Counted from the stretch's first letter, positions 37,937 through 47,010 are shown. The stretch is DNA of 64,000 nucleotides from Cognatundibacterium rivi (GCF_018139565.1 NZ_JAGSPK010000001.1:558001-622000), one strand, 5' to 3'. Notes: a model not told the origin generated them from the sequence alone. Made by a program: numbers and translations.

Positions 37937-39087
37937 ATTTCACAGACGATCATCTGGCACCATACGCCGCCCAATCAGCAACATCACGAGGGCGGCTTTT
38001 TATTGAGCCGTCATCCGGTTCACGCACTGAGTTCCAACGCGACCGGGATCGTATCATTCATTGCTCGGCATTCCGGCGACTGGAATATAAGACCCAGGTG
38101 TTCGTGAATCACGAGGGTGATTTGTTCAGGACGCGGCTGACACATAGCCTGGAAGTCGCCCAGATAGGTCGTTCTATCGCGCGTAACCTGCGGCTAAACG
38201 AAGACTTGGTAGAAGCGATAGCACTCGCGCATGATCTCGGTCACACGCCCTTCGGGCATGCAGGGCAGGATGCCTTAAATGCCTGTATGCAGCCTTATGG
38301 CGGCTTCGAGCACAACCTGCAAAGCCTGCGTATCGTCGATCAACTCGAGGAACGATATGCCGGCTTTGATGGATTGAACCTATGCTTTGAAACTCGCGAA
38401 GGTATTCTCAAACATTGTTCCGTGACAAACGCCGCTGCGCTCGGTGATGTCGGGCAGCGGTTTATTAATAAAACCCAGCCCGGCCTTGAAGCGCAACTGA
38501 CCAACCTCGCGGATGAGATTGCCTACAATAATCACGATATTGATGATGGATTGCGCTCCGGTCTGTTGACCGAGGCTCAGATGATGGAAGTCGATTTCTT
38601 CGCCCGCCATCGTGCCGAGGTCAGTGCGGCGTATCCGGGTGTACAGGGCCGTCGGGCAATTTCAGAAACCATACGACGGATGATTAACACCCTGATCACG
38701 GATCTGATAGAAACCTCTGCCGCACGTATCCGTGATTGTGCTCCCCAGTCTGTTGATGATGTCAGAAACAGCAGCAAACTGATCGCTTTCTCGGATGCCA
38801 AATTCGAAGAAGCAAAGTTGCTTAAGCAATTTTTACATCACCAGTTGTACCGGCATTATCAGGTCAACCGTATGACCTCGAAGGCGCGCAGAATCATTAA
38901 AGAATTATTCGATGCAATGATAGCGGAGCCTAACTTGCTGCCGCCGGATTATCAGGTGGGGCATGAATCGCGTAGTAATGATAATGGCGACTTGCAGGCG
39001 CGAAAAATTGCCGATTACATCGCCGGCATGACGGATCGTTATGCAATACGTGAACACAGACGTCTGTTTTCCATGCAGGAAATTTAA
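37933..39087 (+). CDS. dgt: Deoxyguanosinetriphosphate triphosphohydrolase-like protein
   Basis: This 384-residue HD-domain enzyme hydrolyses dNTPs to deoxynucleosides and triphosphate. The metal-binding HD motif is seen as [17 protein letters not shown] followed by [21 protein letters not shown], and later [16 protein letters not shown]. It matches the dGTPase-like subfamily (about 380 residues) rather than the longer enteric Dgt. ATG 37933 overlaps the aroKB stop (ATGA), so the two are translationally coupled, a conserved pairing. Confidence 0.93.
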   Translation: MNFTDDHLAPYAAQSATSRGRLFIEPSSGSRTEFQRDRDRIIHCSAFRRLEYKTQVFVNHEGDLFRTRLTHSLEVAQIGRSIARNLRLNEDLVEAIALAHDLGHTPFGHAGQDALNACMQPYGGFEHNLQSLRIVDQLEERYAGFDGLNLCFETREGILKHCSVTNAAALGDVGQRFINKTQPGLEAQLTNLADEIAYNNHDIDDGLRSGLLTEAQMMEVDFFARHRAEVSAAYPGVQGRRAISETIRRMINTLITDLIETSAARIRDCAPQSVDDVRNSSKLIAFSDAKFEEAKLLKQFLHHQLYRHYQVNRMTSKARRIIKELFDAMIAEPNLLPPDYQVGHESRSNDNGDLQARKIADYIAGMTDRYAIREHRRLFSMQEI

Positions 39088-39122
39088 TCTGCTGCTGTAT
39101 CAAATCTATTGTGGAGTTAGTT

Positions 39123-39827
39123 ATGTTTTCTGATCATTCCTTATCTAAAAGACGCTTTTTGCTGGCGGTTTCGCTGACGACGATAGCGATGTCTGTCCAC
39201 GCGATTTCTTTCAGTGATTTAAGTAATAAAGACGCAAGCACTGGCTTGAAAGCGGCGCTGGATAAGGGGAGTGTCGCCGCGGTCGCCAAACTTGGCGTGG
39301 AAAACGGTTTTCTGAATAATGAGAAGGTCAGAATACCGCTGCCATCGGTGCTGGAAAAAGCGCGACCAATATTGAAAATGACCGGAAAGTCGCAGCAGCT
39401 TGATGAGCTTGTGTTGTCAATGAACCGTGCCGCAGAATCAGCCGTGCCATTGGCGAAGCCCTTGTTAATCAACGCGGTCAAATCAATGACACTGACTGAC
39501 GCTAAAAATATTCTGACTGGTGGCGAGACATCGGTCACTGATTTTTTCAAAGAGAAAACAGCGGCACCGTTAGCGGTCAAATTTTTGCCTCTGGTGAAGA
39601 ATGTAACGGATAAAGCGGGCTTATCTTCCAAGTACAACAATATGATGGGGCAGGCACAGAAATTCGGTGTCGTCCCGGCGCAAGAGTCAACGGTGGAGGG
39701 TTATGTGACGCAGAGAGCATTAGATGGTCTGTACCTCATGATTGCGGAAGAAGAAAAGGCGATACGCAAAGATCCACTTGGTTCCGGCAGTAAAGCGATC
39801 AGTCAGGTTTTCAGTTTGTTGAAATGA
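39123..39827 (+). CDS. DUF4197 family protein
   Basis: This 234-residue secreted or periplasmic protein of unknown function has a signal peptide after a basic N-terminus (SKRRFLLAVSLTTIAMSVHA). The helical domain contains SFSDLSNKDASTGLKAALDKGSVAAVAKLGVENGFLNNEKVRIPLP and MTLTDAKNILTGGETSVTDFFKEKT, which are recognisable DUF4197 features. GTGGAGTTAGTT precedes ATG 39123; the frame is open to 39111 but lacks a second ribosome binding site. It follows dgt by 35 bases and may be in the same operon. Confidence 0.82.
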   Translation: MFSDHSLSKRRFLLAVSLTTIAMSVHAISFSDLSNKDASTGLKAALDKGSVAAVAKLGVENGFLNNEKVRIPLPSVLEKARPILKMTGKSQQLDELVLSMNRAAESAVPLAKPLLINAVKSMTLTDAKNILTGGETSVTDFFKEKTAAPLAVKFLPLVKNVTDKAGLSSKYNNMMGQAQKFGVVPAQESTVEGYVTQRALDGLYLMIAEEEKAIRKDPLGSGSKAISQVFSLLK

Positions 39828-40136
39828 TTCTGGTCGTGTTGCATGTTGATTGTCTCTTTTTGCGCTCTTGACAAAAATCAATTCTGATCAGAATTGGTGA
39901 AAAAAATTTCGTCTTTTGATGAAACGGATTTGATGAAAAATTCTTTTCTCTGCGGAAACCCAGAAAACATGAGGTCTTCAACGGGATTGTGAATGTCGCG
40001 TGTTAACAGAAAATAGCTTGCGTAGTTTTACTTAAGTAGCTTTTGTTGCAATGCAAAAAGAATTTTCTGGTAATTTGTATGGGTAGTACGTCGAAAAGCA
40101 AATATTCAAATTCATACAAATAATCTGGAGACCGAC
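39828..40136. other. Regulatory gap before the branched-chain amino acid transporter operon
   Basis: These 309 bases hold no gene. The clear structure is a perfect 18-bp palindrome at 39879-39896 next to TTGACA at 39868. No Rho-independent terminator for the DUF4197 gene was seen. The segment 40040-40136 is AT-rich and probably holds the main promoter of the transporter operon, ending in a CTGGAG ribosome binding site. Confidence 0.55.
39879..39896. promoter_or_regulatory. Perfect 18-bp palindrome upstream of the liv operon (candidate operator)
   Basis: CAATTCTGATCAGAATTG reads the same on both strands. It begins 6 bases after TTGACA (39868-39873), so a dimeric regulator bound here would cover a promoter spacer. 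No good -10 hexamer lies at 17 bases (GAATTG), so the promoter itself is uncertain. Confidence 0.5.
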
Positions 40137-41294
40137 ATGTCATACAAAATGAAAGCTGTTATTGCATCTGCACTCGTAAGCTGGTCCGTGGCAGGTATTG
40201 CTGCCGAACCAATCAAGATCGGCGTTTCCGGCCCGCTGACCGGCGGCTCTGCACCGATGGGTGTTTCGATGCGCGACGGCGTCAAAATTGCTGTTGCTGA
40301 AATCAATGCTAAAGGCGGCGTACTTGGTCGTCAGTTCCAACTTGTTGAACGCGATGATGAAGCAAAAAATGAGCGCGGCGTTCAAGTCGCTCAAGAGCTG
40401 ATCAATAAAGAAAAAGTGGTGGCTACCGTTGGCTACGCAAACACTGGCGTGGCTCTGGCTTCACAGCGCTTCTATCAGGAAGCCAAAATTCCGGTCATGA
40501 ATAACATCGCTACCGGTACTGCAATCACCAAGCAGTTCGTTGCACCAGAACACAAAGATAACTACATCTTCCGTATTGCCGCCAGCGATACGATTCAATC
40601 CGCAATGATCGTCGAAGAAGCGATCAGCAAGCGTAAATTTACCAAAGTGGCGATTCTCGCTGACTCCACCAATTACGGACAATTGGGCCGTGAAGATTTG
40701 GAAAAAGCGCTGACAGCAAAAGGCATCAAGCCGGTTGCCGTTGAAAAATTCAACATCAAAGATGTGGATATGACAGCGCAATTGCTGAAAGCCAAGCAAG
40801 GCGGCGCCCAAGCAATTCTGACTTATGGTATTGGCCCAGAATTGGCGCAGATCGCGAATGGTATGGAAAAGCTTGGCTGGAAAGTGCCGATGATCGGCAG
40901 CTGGACATTATCGATGGGTAACTTCCTTGATAACGCTGGCAAAAATGGCGATGGCGCACGCATGCCACAGACCTTCATTCAAGATGCGACAACACCGAAA
41001 CGCAAGTCCTTCATTGACGCCTACCAAAAGGCTTACAAGGTTGACCGTATTCCTTCTCCGGTCTCTGCTGCACAAGGCTATGACTCTGTCTATGTGCTTG
41101 CTGCTGCGATCAAACAGGCCGGTACTACTGACGGTGTGAAAGTTCGTGAAGCACTCGAAAATCTGACTGAAAAAGTAGAGGGCGTGGTGACGACTTACAG
41201 CAAACCATTTACCCACGACGATCACGAAGCGATCAAAACTGGTATTCCAGTGATGGGCGAAGCCAAAGGCGGTCACATCGTTCTGGCTAAATAA
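40137..41294 (+). CDS. Branched-chain amino acid-type ABC transporter, periplasmic binding protein
   Basis: This 385-residue type I periplasmic binding protein of the LivK family has a signal peptide (MSYKMKAVIASALVSWSVAGIAA). Mature features are PIKIGVSGPLTGGSAPMGVSMRDGVKIAVAEINAKGGVLGR, ERDDEAKNERGVQVAQELI and VSAAQGYDSVYVLAAAIKQAG. Ligands of this family include Leu/Ile/Val, amides, urea and aromatic acids, and cannot be assigned here. CTGGAGACCGAC precedes ATG 40137. It is separated from the permease genes by 164 bases with a hairpin, as is common when the binding protein is made in excess. Confidence 0.92.
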   Translation: MSYKMKAVIASALVSWSVAGIAAEPIKIGVSGPLTGGSAPMGVSMRDGVKIAVAEINAKGGVLGRQFQLVERDDEAKNERGVQVAQELINKEKVVATVGYANTGVALASQRFYQEAKIPVMNNIATGTAITKQFVAPEHKDNYIFRIAASDTIQSAMIVEEAISKRKFTKVAILADSTNYGQLGREDLEKALTAKGIKPVAVEKFNIKDVDMTAQLLKAKQGGAQAILTYGIGPELAQIANGMEKLGWKVPMIGSWTLSMGNFLDNAGKNGDGARMPQTFIQDATTPKRKSFIDAYQKAYKVDRIPSPVSAAQGYDSVYVLAAAIKQAGTTDGVKVREALENLTEKVEGVVTTYSKPFTHDDHEAIKTGIPVMGEAKGGHIVLAK

Positions 41295-41318
41295 AACATC
41301 ATTTTTTAGCTGTCATCA

Positions 41319-41355
41319 GAGTCAGGTCTGCGGCAATTTAAGCAAGATCTGACTC
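41319..41355 (+). terminator. Intercistronic hairpin between binding protein and permease genes
   Basis: GAGTCAGGTCT (41319-41329) pairs with AGATCTGACTC (41345-41355) over 11 bp with one G-U and a 15-base loop. The run that follows is GTTTCTCTG, not a strict U-tract. It likely acts as a partial terminator or as a 3' stabiliser of the binding protein mRNA. Confidence 0.55.
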
Positions 41356-41458
41356 GTTTCTCTGTACTGCATCATCAAGACCACATCGCTTGCATAGACT
41401 GGCCCGGCCATGTCTGCGGCTGTTATGTGCGTCTTGTGTCGTGCTCTCCATTAGGTAA

Positions 41459-42355
41459 ATGAAAATGGAAATTTTATTACAGTTAGTGTTCAGTGGTATC
41501 GCTCTTGGCATGATCTACGCGGTCATTGCATTTGGATATCAACTGACCTTCGCTACTTCCGGCACGCTGAATTTCGGTCAGGGTGAATCATTGATGCTGG
41601 GTGCGCTGGTTGGCCTGAGTGTGGTCGGTAATATTCATGGCGGCCCTTACATGAATTACTGGCTGATGATTCCTATCGTCATCGTCTTCGGTGGCTTACA
41701 GGGGATGTTCGTTGAATGGATAGGTGTCCGTCCGGCGATCAAAATCAAGTCTGAGTTTGGCTGGATTATGTCCACGATTGCGCTCGCGATTATTTTTAAA
41801 AACGTCGCAGAAAATATCTGGGGTAAAGACGATCTGACTTTCCCTTCACCATTGTCCGCAGCACCGTTTCAAATTTTTGGCGCGAATGTGCAGGCAATGC
41901 AAATCGTCGTTGTCGTTGGCGCGCTGGCGATCATGCTGGCGGTGGAATTATTCAATCGTAAATCGATCTACGGTAAAGCCGTGGTCGCAACGTCGAACGA
42001 CCGTGATGCAGCAGGTCTGATGGGCATTAATACCAGCCTCGTGATCACTTTTTCGTATGCCTTATCGTCGGCTACAGCGGCGTTTGCAGGCGTACTGGTG
42101 GCTCCGCTGACACTGACTGGTGCAACGATGGGTTCTGCACTGGGTCTGAAGGCATTTGCGGTGGCGATTATCGGTGGCCTGACTTCCGGTGTCGGCGCGA
42201 TTGTCGGTGGCCTGATTTTAGGTGTGGCCGAAACGCTTACCGGTTTTTATATCTCGACAGGTTACAAAGAAGTACCTGGCCTGGTATTGCTGTTGCTGGT
42301 TCTGGCATTTAAACCTGCTGGTCTGTTCGGCAAAGCAGCAATCAAAAAGGTGTAA
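41459..42355 (+). CDS. livH: Branched-chain amino acid ABC transporter permease LivH
   Basis: This 298-residue inner membrane permease has about eight hydrophobic helices. It opens EILLQLVFSGIALGMIYAVIAFGYQLTFATSGTLNFGQGE, a LivH hallmark, and carries the coupling helix DRDAAGLMGINTSLVITFSYALSSATAAFAGVL, then GLKAFAVAIIGGLTSGVGAIVGGL. The start may be ATG 41459 or ATG 41465, which better suits the TTAGG upstream. It pairs with the permease part of the next gene. Confidence 0.92.
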   Translation: MKMEILLQLVFSGIALGMIYAVIAFGYQLTFATSGTLNFGQGESLMLGALVGLSVVGNIHGGPYMNYWLMIPIVIVFGGLQGMFVEWIGVRPAIKIKSEFGWIMSTIALAIIFKNVAENIWGKDDLTFPSPLSAAPFQIFGANVQAMQIVVVVGALAIMLAVELFNRKSIYGKAVVATSNDRDAAGLMGINTSLVITFSYALSSATAAFAGVLVAPLTLTGATMGSALGLKAFAVAIIGGLTSGVGAIVGGLILGVAETLTGFYISTGYKEVPGLVLLLLVLAFKPAGLFGKAAIKKV

Positions 42356-42364
42356 GGAATAAAC

Positions 42365-44329
42365 ATGAACAAGAAAACCTTAGCTTTTTCCATACTCGGC
42401 ATTGTTGCGCTGATTCTGTTTCCGACCGTTGTACACAATCCTTACTACATACATCTCGCCGAAACGATTTTAATTTATGCGATTTTATTGTTTGGTCTGG
42501 ACATTGTTGTCGGTTATACCGGCCAGGTATCGTTAGGACATGCAGGTCTGTTCGGCATAGGGTCGTACACCACAGGTGTGCTGTACTTCAAACTCGGTCT
42601 GCCTATTCTGGTGGCGCTCCCCGCCAGTATCGGTGTGACTGCTATTTTTGGTGCCTTGCTGGCCTTGCCAGCGTTGCGCGTTACCGGTCCTTATCTGGCG
42701 ATGGTGACACTGGCATTCGGTACCATCATTCAGATTCTGATCAACGAAATGACATTCCTGACCGAAGGCCCGATGGGGCTCAAAGTCGCGAAGCCAATTT
42801 TGTTTGGTCAGAAGCTCGGAGAGGTCGGCTATTTTTATCTGGTCGCCGGCATGATGGTATTGGCACTGATCGTGGTACATCGCATTTTGCGTTCGCATCT
42901 CGGCCGCGCTTTTCAGGCTTTGCGTGATAGTCCGATCGCGTCGGATTGCATGGGCGTTTCCGTTTATCGTTATAAAGTGTATGCGTTCGTGATCAGTGCT
43001 GCACTGGCTGGTCTGGCAGGTAGCTTGTATGCGTATTCCGAAGAATACATTTCACCGAATACGTATAACTTTGAACTGACCATCATGTTCCTGCTCGCAG
43101 TGATCATGGGCGGCCGTAAATCACGTATCGGTTCTTTGCTGGGCGCTTTCATTGTGGTGATGCTGCCATCGTTGCTGGCGGATATTGAACTGTTCCGCAA
43201 GATCGCGACCGTTGCTGCTGTGATCGGTCTTGCCGGTGCGGCCTTTACTATCGCTAAAGGACGTAAAACGGCGAAAGAACTGCTGGTGCCGGTGGCAGCG
43301 GTGGTCGGTATGGCGATCTTCTCGTACAAACTGGAAAATATTACCGACTGGCGTTTGACAGTGTTCGGTCTGATGACGCTGTTCGTCGTGTATTACCTGC
43401 AGGATGGCATCGTCGGTTTCGTCAATTCTCTGCTCGGAAAAGGCCCACGCCACTTACTGGCAAAAGCCGGTGAGTTGAGTGGCGGTGAAGATCTGGCGAT
43501 TGTCAAAGCGAACGGCGAACGTGTCGGCGTGTTGTTGAGCGCACGTCAGTTGCTGATGCAATTTGGCGGTCTGAAAGCCTTGAATCAGGTCGATCTGCAA
43601 ATCGCCAAAGGTACGGTACATGGCCTGATCGGACCGAATGGTTCCGGGAAGAGCACCATGATGAACGTGCTGACCGGTATCTATAAACCGACCGATGGCG
43701 TCGTCGAGTTCAGTGGCAAAGTCATTTCCGGCACGACACCTTCAGAAATCGCGCTGGGCGGCGTGGCGCGGACTTTCCAGAACGTGCAATTGTTCGGCGA
43801 AATGACGGCAACAGAAAACGTGCTGGTCGGCTTGCACAATACCTTCCGCAGCAATGTGTTCGATGTGATGATACACAGCCCGCGTTATCTGCGTGAAGAG
43901 CGCGCAGCGCGTGCACGCGCAGCAAGTATTCTCAACTTTGTCGGCCTCGCTGATCTGGCAAACGAAGAAGCGCGGAATCTGCCTTACGGCAAACAACGCC
44001 TGCTGGAAATCGGTCGCGCACTGGGTCTGAATCCACAGTTGCTGTTACTCGATGAACCTGCGGCTGGCCTCACCGCACCGGACATCAAAGACCTGATCGC
44101 GATCATTCGTAAAATCCGCGAGCACGATATCACCATCATTCTGATTGAACATCACATGGACGTCGTGATGTCGATTTGCGATACCGTGACTGTGCTCGAT
44201 TTTGGTCAGAAAATTTCTGAAGGCAAGCCAGCCGAAGTGCAGGCAGACCCGAAAGTAATCGAAGCGTATCTCGGTGGCAGCGTCAGTGAAGACCTGGGGA
44301 CATCTGCCCCATCGACCGCCACCGCCTGA
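42365..44329 (+). CDS. Fused branched-chain amino acid ABC transporter permease and ATPase (LivM-LivG)
   Basis: This 654-residue protein has a LivM permease in residues 1 to about 355 (GLDIVVGYTGQVSLGHAGLFGIGSY, then the coupling loop FQALRDSPIASDCMGVSVYRYK). A short linker leads to a LivG ATPase from about 395. Walker A, GPNGSGKST, lies near residue 423. The signature region reads LPYGKQRLLEIGRAL in place of a strict LSGGQ, as LivG often does, and Walker B is LLLLDEP. The fusion fixes the subunits at 1:1. ATG 42365 follows livH by 9 bases. Confidence 0.93.
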   Translation: MNKKTLAFSILGIVALILFPTVVHNPYYIHLAETILIYAILLFGLDIVVGYTGQVSLGHAGLFGIGSYTTGVLYFKLGLPILVALPASIGVTAIFGALLALPALRVTGPYLAMVTLAFGTIIQILINEMTFLTEGPMGLKVAKPILFGQKLGEVGYFYLVAGMMVLALIVVHRILRSHLGRAFQALRDSPIASDCMGVSVYRYKVYAFVISAALAGLAGSLYAYSEEYISPNTYNFELTIMFLLAVIMGGRKSRIGSLLGAFIVVMLPSLLADIELFRKIATVAAVIGLAGAAFTIAKGRKTAKELLVPVAAVVGMAIFSYKLENITDWRLTVFGLMTLFVVYYLQDGIVGFVNSLLGKGPRHLLAKAGELSGGEDLAIVKANGERVGVLLSARQLLMQFGGLKALNQVDLQIAKGTVHGLIGPNGSGKSTMMNVLTGIYKPTDGVVEFSGKVISGTTPSEIALGGVARTFQNVQLFGEMTATENVLVGLHNTFRSNVFDVMIHSPRYLREERAARARAASILNFVGLADLANEEARNLPYGKQRLLEIGRALGLNPQLLLLDEPAAGLTAPDIKDLIAIIRKIREHDITIILIEHHMDVVMSICDTVTVLDFGQKISEGKPAEVQADPKVIEAYLGGSVSEDLGTSAPSTATA

Positions 44330-44339
44330 GGAGATCAGT

Positions 44340-45068
44340 ATGTTAAGTATTTCAAATTTACACGCGGCGTATGGCAAGGTGGAAGTCTTGCATGGTATTT
44401 CGCTGGACGTGCCTAAGGGCAAAGTAGTGACGCTGATCGGCTCGAATGGCGCTGGTAAAACGACGACCATGCGCGCGATTTCCGGCATGCTGAAACCGAA
44501 ACAAGGTACAGTCACTTTGCATGGTAAAGACGTGACTGGCTTGGATTCGCATAAAATCGCACGCGCTGGTCTTGCCCATTCACCCGAAGGTCGCCGTGTG
44601 TTTGCGACGATGTCGGTGACGGATAATTTATTGCTGGGCGCATTTCCACGTTTCACACGTTCGCGACCGCGTGGCGATATCGAAAGCGATCTGCAACAGG
44701 CGATGGAATTATTCCCGCGCCTGCGTGAACGCCGCCATCAACTGGCCGGTACTTTATCCGGCGGTGAACAGCAAATGCTGGCAATGGCGCGCGCCGTTAT
44801 GCTGAATCCGGAAGTGATATTGCTGGACGAGCCATCGATGGGGTTGGCGCCGATTCTGGTCGATGAAGTGTTCCGCATCATCCAGCGACTCAAGCAGGAA
44901 GGGCGCACCATGTTGCTGGTCGAGCAGTTTGCGGCAGCCGCACTCGCGGTTGCTGACTACGGCTATGTATTAGAAAACGGTCGCATCTCGGTGCACGGTC
45001 CAGCCGATAAATTGCAAAACGATCCGGCGGTGAAGGCCGCGTATCTGGGTGGTGGCTCACATCATTAA
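44340..45068 (+). CDS. livF: Branched-chain amino acid ABC transporter ATP-binding protein LivF
   Basis: This 242-residue second ATPase of the transporter has Walker A GSNGAGKTT near residue 36, the signature LSGGEQQMLAMARAVMLNPEVILLDEPSMGLAP, and the His-switch region. GAGGAGATCAGT precedes ATG 44340. The frame is open upstream into the fused gene, but that region is not LivF-like. It ends the operon; a strong hairpin within repeat copy C follows about 45 bases after the stop and probably serves as its terminator. Confidence 0.95.
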   Translation: MLSISNLHAAYGKVEVLHGISLDVPKGKVVTLIGSNGAGKTTTMRAISGMLKPKQGTVTLHGKDVTGLDSHKIARAGLAHSPEGRRVFATMSVTDNLLLGAFPRFTRSRPRGDIESDLQQAMELFPRLRERRHQLAGTLSGGEQQMLAMARAVMLNPEVILLDEPSMGLAPILVDEVFRIIQRLKQEGRTMLLVEQFAAAALAVADYGYVLENGRISVHGPADKLQNDPAVKAAYLGGGSHH

Positions 45069-45111
45069 TCATTAAATGATGTAAGTCAGAAATGAGTCAG
45101 AAACGAAATTG

Positions 45112-45147
45112 AAAGAGGGGGAGTTCATATACTCCCCCTCTTTTTTT
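45112..45147 (+). terminator. Terminator after livF, formed by repeat copy C
   Basis: AAAGAGGGGGAGT (45112-45124) pairs with ACTCCCCCTCTTT (45131-45143) over 13 bp around a 6-base loop, followed by TTTTATT. The repeat appears to supply the operon terminator. Confidence 0.8.
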
Positions 45148-45208
45148 ATTAAAACTGCCTATTGTCTGCAGAAAATAAGGGAGGTTTACATATACTGGGG
45201 GGAGTATA
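45112..45208 (-). repeat. Dispersed palindrome-ended repeat, copy C (variant)
   Basis: The head ATACTGGGGGGAGTAT lies at 45192-45207. Reading leftward on the minus strand, the body (starting ATGTAAACCTCCC and containing AGACAATAGG) aligns with the body of copy D. The far end is not the simple tail but a 13-bp palindrome at 45112-45143. The copy thus seems to have been extended or rearranged. Confidence 0.65.
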
Positions 45209-45315
45209 TTTGACGCTCAGAATGTGCTGATACTTCGTTGCAGAATGTGTGGTGATCTGATGTGGATGTACGGATACTGCATCAATACAGCTGCATTGTT
45301 TAAACGGCGTTCTAT

Positions 45316-45352
45316 GAAAAAGCGCATATCACTTTTTAGCGTGATATGCGCT
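45316..45352 (-). terminator. Terminator of the enoyl-CoA hydratase-like gene
   Basis: AGCGCATATCAC (45321-45332) pairs perfectly with GTGATATGCGCT (45341-45352) over 12 bp with an 8-base loop. On the minus strand a TTTTTCA run follows. It ends leftward transcription about 70-105 bases after the stop at 45422. Confidence 0.75.
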
Positions 45353-45421
45353 GCTGTGCGGATGCCGGAAACTATCTGCTGGCAAATGTGTCAGTGGCTG
45401 TGGATAGAAACCAGCGCGATA

Positions 45422-46516
45422 TTATCCTTGCAAATGTCGTAGCGGATGCGCGTATGCTGGCCACACTTCGGCAAAGAATTGAGCAACCTGTTCCTGACTC
45501 ACATCGCGCAGATGCGCAGGTGACCATCGCGGCGTATTGTCTTTATCAACCACCAGGGCGCGCACGCCTTCCAGCACTTCTCCGTGCTTGAAACAATGAC
45601 GCACCATGTTGCGTTCCATGCGCAGACAGTCCGCCACATTCTGACCTGCGCCGCGCCGCAGTTGTTCAAGAGTGACGCACATCAGTAAAGGTGAACGTTT
45701 CCCCATCGTCGCCAGCGCCTGCTGGGTAAAGGCATCGCTGTTGTTGCTTAATTTTTCTGCGATGGCAGGCACATTATTCCCGCTGAAAAGCTGATCGATC
45801 AGTGGTCGTTGCGCAGCCAGTTTGCTGTTGGCAGGGGTGGCCTGCGATGCGAATGGCGCAGCAAATTCACGTATCGCCAACCGTATATCTGCCGCTTCGG
45901 TATTCTCCAGCATGGCCAGTAATGCTGGCAGTTCAGATGTTGGGATATAGACGTCAGCGAGGCCTGCATATAAGGCATCTGCAGCGGCGATGATGTCGCC
46001 AGTCAGACCGAGATAAGTACCGATTTCACCCGGGGTGCGTGACAGGAAATAACTACCGCCGACATCAGGAAATAAACCGATGTTCACTTCCGGCATCGCC
46101 ATTTTGGTACGTTCGGTAACGATACGCAGACGACAATCTGGACCTGCTTGCGCAATGCCCATACCGCCACCCATCACCACACCATTCATTAATGCGATGT
46201 AGGGTTTGGGGTAAAAATGTATCAAATGATTTAACGCATATTCTTCGGTAAAAAAATCTTCAAGCAGGGCGCTGTCACCGCTTGGTGTGGCTGTGCCGAC
46301 ATCATAAAAAAAACGGATGTCGCCACCGGCACAAAATGCTTTTTCGCTGCTGCTGTGTATGAAGACGGCACGAATGGCCGCATCGTCGCGCCACGCCAAT
46401 AACGTGGCGGTGAGTGCGCGCACCATCTCCAGCGACAGAGAGTTCAATGCTTTCGGGCGGTCGAGAGTGATGTAGCCGATCTGATTTTTAACGGAAGTGA
46501 TTACGTATTCGCTCAT
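45422..46516 (-). CDS. Enoyl-CoA hydratase/isomerase family protein (3-hydroxyisobutyryl-CoA hydrolase-like)
   Basis: This protein has about 364 residues, longer than ordinary enoyl-CoA hydratases and matching the hydrolase of valine breakdown. The crotonase fold is clear: IGYITLDRPKALNSLSLEMV, the oxyanion segment KAFCAGGDIRFFYD, and GVVMGGGMGIAQAGPDCRLRIVTERTKMAMPEVNIGLFPDVGGSYFLSR. The C-terminal extension with EGVRALVVDKDNTPRW is typical of the HIBYL-CoA hydrolase branch. The start may be ATG 46516 or an in-frame ATG at 46549, which has AGGA upstream but adds 11 residues unlike the family. Confidence 0.82.
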   Translation of the reverse strand: MSEYVITSVKNQIGYITLDRPKALNSLSLEMVRALTATLLAWRDDAAIRAVFIHSSSEKAFCAGGDIRFFYDVGTATPSGDSALLEDFFTEEYALNHLIHFYPKPYIALMNGVVMGGGMGIAQAGPDCRLRIVTERTKMAMPEVNIGLFPDVGGSYFLSRTPGEIGTYLGLTGDIIAAADALYAGLADVYIPTSELPALLAMLENTEAADIRLAIREFAAPFASQATPANSKLAAQRPLIDQLFSGNNVPAIAEKLSNNSDAFTQQALATMGKRSPLLMCVTLEQLRRGAGQNVADCLRMERNMVRHCFKHGEVLEGVRALVVDKDNTPRWSPAHLRDVSQEQVAQFFAEVWPAYAHPLRHLQG

Positions 46517-46600
46517 GTAGATACCATTAACATAGTCGTGACAGGGCATTCATTTTATTCCTGTTTGCGCATCGTCAGTACGACAAAAATAACAAAAAAA

Positions 46601-46631
46601 AGATAACAAAAAAGGACGCTGTTGCGTCCTT
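46601..46631 (-). terminator. Terminator of the kdsD-to-hpf gene run
   Basis: On the minus strand AAGGACGC (46631-46624) pairs with GCGTCCTT (46619-46612) around AACA, followed by TTTTGTTATCTTTTTT. It lies 35 bases after the hpf stop. Confidence 0.82.
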
Positions 46632-46665
46632 GTTTTGGAGTCCCGTTCAGCGCGGGAGGGGGCGA

Positions 46666-47010
46666 TTATGCCGATGCAGGATCAGGGATATGTTTGATCG
46701 CATCGCGATCGTGACCCTGGACTTTATCTTTATGTTTTATCACCTGACGATCCAGTTTATCAATCAGTGTGTCAATGGCTGCGTACAAATCATGCGCCAG
46801 ACTTTCAACATGAATATCCTTACCACTGATATGCAGGTCAATGTCGGCTTTGTGCCGTTTCTCTTTTTCGCTCAGTTTGTCGACGGTCAGCGTGACGGTA
46901 ATGTCAATGACCTGATCAAAGTGGCGCCGGATGCGTTCCAGCTTGGTATGTACATATTCACGAATGGCAGGAGTGACTTCGACGTGATGTCCACTGATGG
47001 TGAGATTCAT
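46666..47010 (-). CDS. hpf: Ribosome hibernation promoting factor HPF
   Basis: This 114-residue protein of the HPF/YfiA family binds the small subunit in the decoding region and stores ribosomes during slow growth. It begins [32 protein letters not shown] and has the family segment [41 protein letters not shown]. It is the short form without the long C-terminal dimerisation domain. It follows rpoN, its conserved neighbour. The usual next genes of the cluster, ptsN and hprK, are absent. Confidence 0.93.
   Translation of the reverse strand: MNLTISGHHVEVTPAIREYVHTKLERIRRHFDQVIDITVTLTVDKLSEKEKRHKADIDLHISGKDIHVESLAHDLYAAIDTLIDKLDRQVIKHKDKVQGHDRDAIKHIPDPASA

Larger units (their letters stand above)
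45069..45421. other. Non-coding gap with repeat copy C and two terminators
   Basis: These 353 bases lie between convergent genes. They contain the livF terminator (45112-45147), which is part of repeat copy C (45112-45208), and the leftward terminator of the enoyl-CoA hydratase-like gene (45316-45352). No gene was found; a 72-codon frame at 45224-45442 crosses the terminator and is not credible. Confidence 0.7.

Noticed and set aside
45224-45442. 72-codon plus-strand frame between livF and the CoA-enzyme gene
   Set aside because: It crosses a minus-strand terminator and enters the convergent gene; its composition is not protein-like.
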